The position numbers and the translations under genes were made by a program. This document shows, piece by piece, positions 50,721 through 61,675 of a stretch of DNA of 64,000 bases. The notes beneath the pieces are model-generated. The model saw only the letters and a list, made by a program, of their open reading frames with translations, searched no databases and was not told the origin of the DNA. Every line of letters starts with the position of its first letter. The first letter of the stretch is position 1. Origin of the DNA: Azolla pinnata (taxonomy: Eukaryota; Streptophyta; Polypodiopsida; Salviniales; Salviniaceae). The stretch is taken from contig JBBBWG010027002.1 in NCBI GenBank assembly GCA_037176905.1, positions 1 to 64,000 on the forward strand, in the 5' to 3' direction.

Positions 50721-50936
50721 AAACCCTAAACCCTAAAACCTAAACCTTAATCCAAGCCCTAGATCCTAGACCTAAATCCTAAGCCCTAATCTTAGACCCT
50801 AAGTCCTAAGCCAAATCCTAACCCTAACCCTAATCCTAACCCTAATCCTCACCCTAGACCCTAACCTTAGCGAACCCTAACCCTAACCCTCACCGTCACC
50901 CTAGTCCCTAATGCTAACCATAGACCCTGAACCTGT
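50721..50936. repeat. Degenerate telomere-like tract
   Basis: Begins with exact CCCTAAA units, then drifts into CCTAAGC, CCTAGAC, CCCTAACC and CCTAATC variants in the same orientation over about 215 bases. Confidence 0.88.
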
Positions 50937-51038
50937 CCTTGAGACGGGCTCATCCTCGTAGTCTTTGCACATGAGAATTTGCGAAACGATCGTATGGTTT
51001 CTGGTTAAGTTCCAGAAACAACTCTCTCGCTTTTTCTT

Positions 51039-51077
51039 AAACCCTAGGCCCTAAACCCTAAACCCTGAGCCCTAAAA
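51039..51077. repeat. Short telomere-like tract
   Basis: Five or so CCCTAAA/CCCTAGG/CCCTGAG units in the same orientation as the neighbouring tracts. Confidence 0.88.
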
Positions 51078-51265
51078 GAGAGAACCCCCCTGATTAAAAG
51101 CGACCCTCGCGACGAGGCGGCCTTCTTCCCTCGTCTGTGATCTCGACACCCGTGAGAATCCGTGGAGCGATTGCGGGGATCGGATCGGATGCATCGAGAA
51201 CGAATGAAGCCGTGCGTTGCTCATTCAAAAGATCTGACGCTTTGTCTGGCATTGCTTGCACGCCG

Positions 51266-51300
51266 AAACCCTAGACCCTAAACCCTAAACTCTAGAAACC
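51266..51300. repeat. Short telomere-like tract
   Basis: About four CCCTAAA/CCCTAGA units, again in the CCCTAAA orientation on the + strand. Confidence 0.85.
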
Positions 51301-51499
51301 GTAAGCAGATGGTGCAAAGCAGAGCATAGAGGATAATCCGTTGTCAATGAAGGATTGTCCGACGCGCAGGGCATCAAAAGGAGGACATATATATGGAGGA
51401 TTTTGGGGGTGTAAGGATGGGTGATTTTCATTCTGGGGAGGGTGCGAGGCCACTCTGAAATCTATCTCTTCACCACGGAAATGAACAGAAGAAATGAGT

Positions 51500-51500
51500 C

Positions 51501-51533
<33 letters not shown>

Positions 51534-52570
51534 GAGACAAACGGATAGACACAGAGACACAGAGAGAGAGAGAGCAGTAGGCTCTCCCTGTCGGATTGCC
51601 ATGTCTGAATGTGCTCTCTCGATCGCATAGCGATTCCATAGAGAAGCAGACGATTCCGTTCCGCGTCAGAAATATGCCTTCCTCGTCACATCCCGCAACG
51701 CCAAAGTAGCAGTAGCAGTAGCAGTAGCAGTAGCAGTAGTTCAAGGGCTCCTTTCGGACTTCCCGTGACAGTGCAAGGTCATCCTCCTCTGGAATCTCTC
51801 TCTCTCAAGCGCGCACACACACACACACACACACAGACACACACACCCCGCCAGTGAAAAACTTCCATCAAGTGGATCAAATCAATGGAGGGACATTCGC
51901 AGAGAGGAAGGTCTTGTCGGTTACTGGGAGTGTCTGGGGGGTGGGGGACAGCATCACGAAGCAGTATCAGGTCCTTTCCTTTTTTAAGAGCGAAGGAGAA
52001 TCAAGAGCAATGCAGTAGCAGAGAGGAATTCGAGGACGATCGATCGATCGATCGATCGATTTGATTTGATTTGATTTGATATGATATGATCTGATTTGGT
52101 TGATTGCCCTTTTCCCCCCTCTGGCAAAAACTCGGATATGAATGAATGAATGAATGATCCAATGGTGGCGGAACACACATACAGACATGCATATATACAA
52201 CACATACATACATACATGCATATATATACATACAAGGCTTCGAAATCCTGGAAGCAACTTGTAAACGAGATTGGGCGGAATGGAACCACATGCAATGCAT
52301 ACATGCATACACACATAGATTCATGCACTTGTAAATGCTTGTTGTTTTATCTTGTTTCTTCTGAGGAAACTGGGGGAGGAAGCCTAGGGACCACTCAAAC
52401 ACTAGTAGGCTCCAATTGCTCTTTTTTTGTTTTGCCAAGATTAAAGCAGGCTTGGTGGCAACTTGCCGAATCGGAGTTGTGGCTACTTTTGATGATCATG
52501 ATGATGGTGGTGATGATGAGATGATGATGACGGTGATGATGGTGATGGTGGCGATGATGCGTCGTTACTT
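51500..52570. repeat. Cluster of different microsatellites
   Basis: In about 1.1 kb: (ACAG)n at 51501-51545, (AGAG)n near 51561, (GTAGCA)n at 51705-51740, (AC)n at 51812-51846, (GATC)n at about 52036-52060 passing to (TTGAT)n at 52061-52090, (GAAT)n at 52138-52157, (ACAT)n near 52200-52230, and (GATG/GGTGAT)n at 52484-52558. No gene is supported here. Confidence 0.88.
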
Positions 52571-52660
52571 CGATGGCTATGTTTTAACCATACACATTGA
52601 CCACAGTGGACTAACTGCTTAATCGGTACACAAGTTTCAAGCTTCTCGATCATATGCGCT
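52350..52660. repeat. Diverged duplicated segment, copy 1
   Basis: Shares with 53810-54060, in the same order: GGGGAGG then GGGACCACT, an ACTAGTAGGCT-like word, a GATGATGGTGGTG run, ACTTCGATGGCTATGTTTT, GACCACAGTGGACTAACTGC and CTTAATCGGTACA. The two copies are about 1.45 kb apart and well diverged. Confidence 0.7.
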
Positions 52661-53809
52661 GATAATGAAACCCAGGAAATCTGGGGCAGAGTCTGGAATC
52701 TCCACCACCTATGAGTGGCTCTTGCGTAGATAGATAGATTAGGCCTTGCATTCTCGTTCACGCCCCAGTATATACTATTGGATCTTTGCCGCATAGTTTG
52801 AGGTTAAGCCCTACATATACTGGTGCTTTGCCGCATAGCTGAGGCTGAGTCAGTTGTTTCGTGGCGTTAGACTAGGTTGATCATCTTTACGTATTTTATA
52901 AATCAAATACATTTTAGAATACTTAGACATATTCTACACATATTTAATATTTTGGAACTGTCAGATGTTTTTAGTCAAATTTATAAATAGATGACAATTT
53001 TAGAATACTCACGCATATTTAATATTTTGGAACTCTCAATAATGTTTTTAGTCAAATATATATATATATATATATATATAATGTTTATTTACTAGCACTA
53101 TTATTTCAACTCGAGAGCAAATATTAGTCATTTTATCAACTTAAATTTTAAATTTGATTTTTTATAATTTAAGATTTTATAAATTTACTAATACCGGAAA
53201 TTAAATATGAAAACTTGTAGTGATACGTAGGTTTAATTAATTGTAAATTTGTATAATGATTTAGTGTACATTAACATATTTAACCTGTATTCTACATATT
53301 TAACCCCTATTGTATGTATTTAACCCGTATCTAATGCATTTTGCCTATATTTAATGTATTCTATATGTTCATAAAAGTTTTATTAAATACTTTTTTAAAA
53401 TACATACCATATGTATAATATGCGTACGATATGCTACATATGTAACAACATTGCTTGCAACCATTAACTCTCAACTGGTAATGCTCTATGTATTGATTGC
53501 CACTTCAAAGTTGTATAATTCCACGGCAAACATAACATTATCAAATCGTAGGCCAATCAAAACATACCATGTGGAGCCTGATGTGTCTTAGTTAGTTGTT
53601 GGACACTTCCATGTGCTTGTTTGCAAAACTGGTCTATCTATTTCCACAGAATATCGAAAAAATTGGCAAGATATTGGTGTATCAATGGATCCTCCCGTAG
53701 AAACTCTATCAGAACCCACTCGAAGTTATCAATCGGGTTAGCTAATTATACAACTTGTCTGGGTTCAAGCATAACCAAGCCCTTTCACAAAAAACTACTA
53801 GAAGAATGT
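52661..53809. other. AT-rich spacer between duplicated segments
   Basis: Includes a (TA)n run at about 53057-53081 and, near 53280-53350, repeated CATATTTAACCTGTATTC-like words. No gene recognised. Confidence 0.5.
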
Positions 53810-54060
53810 TGAGGGGGAAAACCATCTCATCGAAGGAACCCATGGACCACTAGTAATAGGCTTAAATTCTATTATTAGCTTCATTAGAAACCTTTTCCAT
53901 GATTGGTGCATATGATCGAGAAGTCTAGGTCTAGTTAGGGGTACTTTGGATGATGATGGTGGTGGCCGTGACAATGCATCGATACTTTGATGGTCATGTT
54001 TTTACCTATGGACCACAATGCTTAATTAGTACATAACAAATATATTTACCCAAGAAAGCT
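53810..54060. repeat. Diverged duplicated segment, copy 2
   Basis: Counterpart of 52350-52660. Key shared words here are GGACCACTAGTAATAGGCT, GATGATGATGGTGGTGGCCG, CGATACTTTGATGGTCATGT and GGACCACAATGCTTAATTAG. A third faint echo (AAACCACAATGTTTAATCAC) occurs near 54575. Confidence 0.7.
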
Positions 54061-55431
54061 TTGGATCGAGCGCATAGGTTGATGAGACCCATGCCTTCCC
54101 TCTTCATTTGATATGGTAAGCACACTCCAAGCAACCCTTGAACATCTTTCTCAACCAATCACCAAATTTGACAATATATTAGATCGAAGCCACCAAATTT
54201 TTTATTCACAACCAGAACTCTCATAACAAACAACTTTTGGATGGGCTCCAAAAAGCAAATTCTTTCTCAAATAAGGAGTAAAGGAGCAACATGCACATGA
54301 GGAGACAAACCAATCCCAATTTGACAACCCAAAGACTTCACAAGTTTACCTCTTCAAAGTTAACGGAAATTGACATGCATATCTACGAAATGTGATATCT
54401 AATTCTTACCTAAAAAAATTATGTCAAATTTTAAAAACACTCGAATATATATTTATAAGCTTTTTATTGTCTCCTACATTATCAACAAATTATTAGTATC
54501 TCCTTTGATGTATACAGTATCGTATTGATTGCATTCTCATTGTTATAAGCATAACTATTCATTGACCTCTAAACCACAATGTTTAATCACTTCGATGAGA
54601 AATTACAAGTCATCATAGAAGATAAGAAGAAAATCCTTCACTTTGCTACGTAAATCGTAACAAAATTGATCTATTAACTTCTCCTTGTCCCATAGAATAT
54701 CAGATGTTAGTTGACGAAAATCAGTTGCCTAAGAAAAAAACAAGATTACCTCTTAGTTGTAATTGTAAAATTTGATCTTTTGTTGTCCTTACACTAATAG
54801 TATTTCTAAACTATGTAAGCAAAAGCAAGACTATTACCTAGTTCTACTTGTAGAATTTTGTTTTTTATTGTCCTTGCAATAACAATATCTCCGAATTTGG
54901 TTTGAAATTCTTTTATAAATCCTTTAAAATCTTCTAACAATGTTGAGCAACTCTTAAGAAATGATGTGAACTATGCTAATATGGTACCGAAGAATCATTC
55001 GAAGAACATTAGTTAGCCAACAATCAATATGTAATTCAATCATTTTGTCTAATTTAAAAATTCACAAAACTGAGACCTCGTTCCATCAAACTTAGTCAAA
55101 AGATTAATATTTGGTTCCTTACATGATTGTTAAACTTTCATCACTTGTCTTTGTAATAAAGTAGTTTATAATTGATATATTTGTCAAGATAACTTTTCAT
55201 ATTGTTGTACTTTCTTAACACGTAGTTTTGTATATCTCCAAGTACTTTTTGATTTTCTTGCTCTAGTACTATAAACTTTGTTATTGGAATTTGAGGATTA
55301 ACAAAAATATATGTTGGTAGATTCTAGAGTTAAGTGAAAATTTTGCTAGGTGTATTAGAAGAAGAGATTTAGGCTCAAACTGTATTGATTGGTGAACAAT
55401 AAAGATTAAGAATAAAAGAAAATGAAGATGG
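54061..55431. other. Unassigned AT-rich region
   Basis: No open frame of note on either strand and no recognised element termini. Confidence 0.5.
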
Positions 55432-55468
55432 AAACCCTAAACCCTAAACCCTAAACCCTAAACCCTAA
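55432..55468. repeat. Short telomere-like tract (CCCTAAA)
   Basis: Five consecutive exact CCCTAAA units in the same orientation as all others in the window. Confidence 0.93.
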
Positions 55469-56099
55469 TTTTTAGCTCAAGGTACATTTTTTTGCTGAAC
55501 AACTCTATTTGTCATACTATTTGTTTGCTTCAGTGGCCACTCCTCCCCTGCAAGTAGTGAGTTATTGAAGAGAATATGACCTCATAATATCTCCCTCACG
55601 TATGTTGTGCCACTGGAGTTATCATACTAATGACAAAAAGGAATTATTTGATTAAAATACTTAATTTTAATAAAACAAAAAATTTTCATTATAGGTTTGT
55701 ATACATATAAATGTCGTAGAAATACAAAACTTATTATCAACATAAAATGTCTATTTGAGGTTCGAGCCCATGACACTTTCAATAAAAAAGATAATTACTA
55801 ATAACCATTATACTATCTTATTTTTTAGAATTATTTTTAATCAAAACATATCTATCATGGGTTATATAAGACTAACATAATAATCCAAAAGTTAAAGTAG
55901 CTCGTCGTTATTTACAGGCTCCCATATTATTATCAAATGGCATGGTTGCACGATGTCAAAGTGGTTGGCATGCATGGGCTGATATGTACTATATAAGGGG
56001 CTTTCGCTTTTATTACTGAACCATTTTGATTGAAAATTTCCTAGTAATTTATAATCTTTAATATTGTTCTCGTATTGTTTTATTCTTGGCATAACAGTA
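55469..56099. other. Unassigned AT-rich region
   Basis: No gene or element recognised. Confidence 0.5.
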
Positions 56100-57168
56100 A
56101 ACATGTATACAAAATTAGTATAATTTGCATCTATGATTGCATGCTTGTATATATATATGAAAGTATAATTTGCATCTATGTTCGCATGCATATGTGTAGC
56201 ATGAATGTTTGTATGTGCCTGTATATGGATGTATGCATATATGTTTGTATATGTATACATGTATGCATCTATGTTTAGAGTATGTAGATATGGTTTTATG
56301 CAATATTTGTTGTTATGTGCGTGTTCACATGCATCTCTTGTTTATATGCTTGCAACACTATTAGTTGGTTAGTATGTTTATTTCCACTATTTGTTTGTAT
56401 CTATATTTAGATGCAATATCTATATATATGCATGTATGCATGCATGTTTGTATACAATATGTGCATTGTTTGCATGTTTATATGCAACATCAATCTATAT
56501 ATATATTTGTATGCTAATGGACTGACATCTTGAGGTATAAGAAATGAGGACGAGATATCACCCCTCCAATCAAACCTAATTTTTCTTCAACGCCCACAAC
56601 TTCATCTATCTTTTGTTTCCTACTTACCTTGCCTCTTGCCTAGCCTTGTTCTACTCTCCTCTATCTCTTCGTAACAACCAACCCAAAACCTCCTGTCTTA
56701 TTCCAATTCAGTTTTGCTCCTGGACCAACATCGAAAGATGTTTCAACCTTTTCTAACCTTAATACAGAGCTGATAGTAACTTGTACATATATTATTGTAT
56801 CATTAGCAGATTTTGAATCAGATAACTCTTCAGTTAGTGATGAAAAACATAGACCTTGCAATCGTAGAGAATTTGATGCAAGCTATGCATACATATGTAT
56901 AGATGTACGGATGTATGGAGAGGTATGTATACATGTATGTAGGTGTAAATGGAATGCATATGGAATATGCAGATATATTTAGGTATGTATGCATCTAAAT
57001 ATGTGTGTGTGTGGAAATCCATACACATGTATACATACATACATACGTACATACATGTATATGTATATGTATATGTATGTGTGTGTGTATATATATATAT
57101 ACATGCATGAATGCATACCATTAGACATCCATATGTATAATACGTCATACACCTATAGGTATGCACAC
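56100..57168. repeat. TATG/CATA-rich compound microsatellite, diffuse
   Basis: Degenerate TATG, TGCA and TGTA words dominate 56100-56510 and 56880-57168, with about 370 bases of ordinary sequence between. Composition resembles a weaker version of the 4.8-5.5 kb tract. The Tyr/His/Thr-rich frames on the minus strand are artefacts. Confidence 0.75.
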
Positions 57169-57178
57169 ATTATATATA

Positions 57179-57898
57179 GGGAAAAGTACCAGGATACTCT
57201 TGGAAATTCGCCTATTCGCCTATTCACCAAAATGCCCCTCTAAGTTCCAAATGTATGAAACTACTCCTATGTCAAAAAAAATTCACTTTATAAAGTATAT
57301 TCAAAATTATAAGCCTTATTTACTACAATACCCTTAACCCTAAACTTATTTACCATAATATCACTATGTACCTATTTTGACCAATTAACACCACTTTTAT
57401 TTTTCAAAATATATTATAAATCAAACTAAATAATTAAAATCTCATTATATATAAAAAAATATCAATTGAAAGGTCACATTAAAGTCCAATTCCATGAATG
57501 TTCATAGAGTTTTACTAGCTTAATCCCATAAAACCAACATTTGTGATTGCAGTGACCAAAATTTAATCTTAAAACCAAAACATTTGATCACACACCAAAT
57601 TTTACCATTGAGATGTCATTTTGAAGCTAAATTCCATAAATTTGCGGATTCACATAACAAACAATTTGCGACCAAAATGTGAAACCAAATCTTATGAAAA
57701 ACTTTGCTACTAAAATATCATTTAAATGAAATCTCGCACAAACCGTTATTATTAAAATGTCATCTTAAACTAAATTTCATGATTCTACACAAAATTTTGT
57801 TAGTAAAATGCAATCACAACTAAATCTACTCAATCTCATCAATTTCAAAATAGAAGAGAATCTAGAAGGAAAAAGGGATTGAGAAATGACCACATATA

Positions 57899-57935
<37 letters not shown>

Positions 57936-58201
57936 TAACCTTCTATGGATCCTCATGATGAACACAATTGATCGACTTGATGAACAAGGAAGAAGAGAAA
58001 GACTAAATTGTCAATTATAGAGGACCCATAGAATCGCTTAGGTGAAGAAATTTGTGTTTCAAATAGGGCTTGTAGATTTGAACGTATAATTACTTTATAA
58101 AGTGTATTTTTCTAGACTCATTGGTAGTTTGGTAAATTTGGAACTTAGAGGGGCATTTTAGTAAATAGGCGAACTTCAAGGGGTATCCTGGTACATTTTC
58201 C
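57179..58201. mobile_element. Non-autonomous Mutator-type transposon with 9-bp target duplication
   Basis: The left terminus GGGAAAAGTACCAGGATAC and the inverted right terminus GGAAAATGTACCAGGATACC begin a terminal inverted repeat of about 75 bases, including GTTCGCCTATT and AAATGCCCCTCTAAGTTCC. It is flanked by a perfect 9-bp direct repeat TTATATATA (57170-57178 and 58202-58210), the size made by Mutator-like transposases. The 1023-bp body is AT-rich, with internal degenerate repeats (ACCAAAATGTCAT-like) and an (AG)n run at about 57901-57932. No transposase is encoded. Confidence 0.9.
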
Positions 58202-58416
58202 TTATATATATTGATATATATGTACGTGTATACATGCATGCATGAATGTATGTATCCGCTATGTGTACATATTATTTATATGCCTTTTGCTACTAGAAGG
58301 AAAGCATACCTAAGTATTTGTGATCAATCTATGTGATCAATGGGAATAAGCTATAACATTATATTTTGGTGGAAGAGTACCTTGTACCCAAGAATATGGT
58401 GCATATGTTCCTTATT

Positions 58417-59570
58417 GAATTCTTTCTTGATGCCTCATCATTTTTTGTTTCGATTGAATAAGCTAAGAAGCTAATTCTATTCATAAGCTATGGCCACACA
58501 AAGAGTTGCTAGTGCATGTGCCAAATTGGCAATCAATGGGCAAATCTACAGATAAATTTGGCACCCAACTTTTTTTTTCTTGTGATTACAAGGTGATGCT
58601 CGCAAATTCTAACAAAATTACCATTACATGCCTTAATTATTGACAAATGGATGAAGCAAATTAGTTAACTTAAATGCCCATGAATTCTTTTTCGATTCCT
58701 AATCATTTTTTGTTTCGATTGAATAATCTAAGAAGCTCATCTAATCATGAGATATGGCCACACAAAGAATCACTAGTGCATGTGCTAATTTGAAATTAGA
58801 GGGTAAATCTACAAATAAATTGGATAGGCACCCAACCATTTTTCGTGATTATGGTTACAATGCCCACAATTTTTTAAAATTTATCATTCGATGCCCTATT
58901 ATTGACATATTGACGAAGCAAATTAATGGATTAATAAAACCCTAAATGCACACAAATTGCTATTTGATGCCTAATCTGTTTTTTTTTTTGTTTCGATTCG
59001 ATAAGCTAAGTAAGAATCTAATTTTACAGCTTGATGCCCATGATGTTTCAAAATCAATCAATTAATCAATACATTAAATTATGAATCGAACCCTAAACGC
59101 CCTCAAATTATTAACTATGATTCGACGCCCAATTACAGTTTTGTAATTACAGTTTGGTGCCCACATTTTACAAAAATTAACAATTCGAAGCATATTACCA
59201 ATTAATCAATCAGTTTTATACACAAAACAATTGAATAGTGAATTAATCAGACTAATTGCCCACAATTGTCCTTATATTTATTTTGGTACCCCACAATTTT
59301 TATGTGATGACAATTCGACGCGCACAATTTTGAAAATTTTCATAAATTTAGATTCAATCGATAAGCTAATAAATCAAATAATAAAGTTAGCCAACTAATC
59401 AAACCCTAAGCGCTTGAAATCACCTCAAATTACTATTGGATTCCCAATAATGTTTTGTAATTATAGTTTGAACCCCACAATCTTGAAAAGTTAAATTCGG
59501 ATGCCTATTATCAGTTCATAAATTAGTCAATAACTTAACAATAAAATATTAACCAAACCCTTAAACCTCA
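58417..59570. repeat. Degenerate tandem repeat, unit about 260 bp
   Basis: Two clear units (58417-58680 and 58681-58945) share GAATTCTTT, CATTTTTTGTTTCGATTGAA, ATGGCCACACAAAGA, CTAGTGCATGTGC, GGCACCCAAC and TTATTGACA in order. Further units to about 59570 are more degraded (TTTTGTTTCGATTCGATAAG, GATGCCCA, TGCCCACAATTT). No coding capacity. Confidence 0.82.
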
Positions 59571-59972
59571 CTTGTTGATTTTCAAGTAATGTTCTATTAG
59601 CTTCAAACTTCTGGATCACCTTGTCATGATATTTTATGGTAATTCTTTTTCTTTTTAAATTAATCTGATGTTCCCTAGGGTTGTTCGATTGCAAATTAAT
59701 TGGCTAATGATTTGATTAATTCCATGGTTGGGTTGATTGATTTATTGATGCATTGGCATTTGAATGTCGGCGACTCTTTCGAAATCGTGGCGGCAAAACT
59801 GTGAGATTTGCCCAGAAAGATCGTTAGATGTTCAAGTAGTAAATCGAGACGAATTTGGGCGCCTCAGTTTCCTGGACGCCCAATATCATCCATGATAATA
59901 CAGCTTTCTGGGTCTAATCCTCATATGTTGTAAGGGAGGATAACAAGGACTTCATTTCCCCATGATATATAT
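59571..59972. other. Unassigned region before MITE
   Basis: About 400 AT-rich bases without a recognised gene. Confidence 0.5.
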
Positions 59973-60326
59973 GGGAAAATTACCAAAAAACGCCTAACAA
60001 AATTAAGAATCACATTTTAACAGCTACTGAAACTAGAAATTTTATACAAATTAACTCCTACTCTTAAAAATTAATGCGCAAGTAATTGCGAGCTCATGGT
60101 TAACATCAAATTAATTGCGAGCTCAATTGATTGATTAGCTCCGAAATTATCGCGCTAATCAGTTAATTAGATTCGAAAATTACTAAAATCGGGAATCGAT
60201 CAGGAATAAAATCGATGAGCGTTATACTAACGGAATCGGTCGGGCGCTAATCTGCAAAGTTTTGATTTTAGGAGGGGTGAAAACGGAATTTTATAATACT
60301 GTTGGGCGTTTGTCGGTAATCCTCCC
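59973..60326. mobile_element. MITE with inverted termini (Mutator-type, same family as 50.2 kb)
   Basis: The left end GGGAAAATTACCAAAAAACG and the inverted right end GGGAGGATTACCGACAAACG share a terminal repeat of about 30 bases (continuing CCTAACA / CCCAACA) with weaker pairing further in. The left end matches the 50235 element. The interior has palindromic TTAATTG/GATTAGT words. Left flank GATATATAT (59964-59972) recurs at 60333-60341, six bases beyond the apparent right end, so a target duplication is possible but ambiguous in this AT-repeat context. Confidence 0.72.
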
Positions 60327-61675
60327 TATGCAGATATATATATATATACATATGATCAGCGAGCGAAGGCGACGATCGGGAGCTTCGATTCCTGCAAAAA
60401 ATGTTATTTCGGCTGCCGAGATCCCGATGCAAAGGTCTTGTGGTCGGGAGACAGCATTATTCAGAATCCCCACGAAACTGCAGCCGAAAAAGAACATATC
60501 CTAAACACAATCAGACAATCTTGTGTTGGAGATTTAGACCAGGTCTGCTCCGTGTCGCAGAATCGCGTGCATCGGGACTCTACTACTACTACTACTACTA
60601 CTACTACCAATATCCTCGATGCCGAGGTGTATAATTAAACCCTTGATCTCGGAATGATCGAAGCATAGGACTGCTTCATATTCGTTCGCCCCCACCATCG
60701 CCGATCATGCGCAAATGCGTAGGAAGACGCCGAGCTTCCAATGAAGCTCGCTCAAATCCAGAGAATTCCACGATGAAAGAATCGCTGTATATAAACCAGT
60801 TTTGGAGTCGGTTGCGAGATTAACTCGAATCAGCTCCTTCACCAGACGAATCGAGAAAATGCGGCGCTCAGAAACACCACAGCTATATATTGCCAAGGGG
60901 ACACGGCTCGATTCCAAATCCAGGATATGGGCTCGGGCTCAATCCAAATTACAGAAAAATGCTGCTCTTCCGCAGCTTCAAAAACTGGGGAGCACAGCTC
61001 CATATCCAAATACAGAGACCATGCAGAGGAGACAATGGGCTTTACTACTACTACAACTACCACTACATTACAAATAGAGAGCATCGAGAGGGGCAACAAA
61101 ATGCTGATCATGCTCGGAAATCGCACAAGCAAAATCATGCAGGTTCCATGTCTATAACTAGCTATATTGTTTGGGGCTGTGTTGACAACAATATAATTAC
61201 GATGGGCTGGCGCTATATATGGCGGTTACAAACAAAAACTGTGTCGGAGGACAATCGATCGATCAGCATGAGCTTTTCCTTCCCACATAAAAGACCTTTG
61301 AGACAAGGGGCCGAATGAGTTTGCGGTGCCAAGCATCCATATAATATACCAAAGGATGTATAAAGATCCCAATTTCACTTCCCTTTGTTTTTGTTTTTTT
61401 TCCTCTCTTCCAAAGAACCCAAAATTTCCTTACCCTTTGGTGGAAGGGCAAAGGCCACAATTTCCTTTCGTTGTTGTTGTTCTTGTTCTTGTTCCTTGTT
61501 GCTGATGTTGTTGATGTTGCTGATGTTGTTGCAGTTGTTGATGTTGTTGCTGTTTGTGTTTTTCATTCACATCGGCATAATGTATGTAATCGCAACAGTA
61601 TGATCATCCCTTGACGCGCCTCTTTCGATTCCCCGTTCCTTATTCTTCCACCTTCCTCTTAATCTGTTCTCATCT
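60327..61675. other. Intergenic region downstream of the PIN gene
   Basis: Contains (TA)n at about 60336-60350, (CTA)n at about 60580-60607, a second CTA-rich spot near 61045, and a (TTG)n-rich stretch at 61470-61560. The part near 61600 is probably PIN 3' UTR. Open frames here are short and unrecognised. Confidence 0.5.

Noticed and set aside
52001-52438. Open frames of 115-145 codons on the minus strand
   Set aside because: They run through ACAT, GATC and GAAT microsatellites and have no family resemblance.
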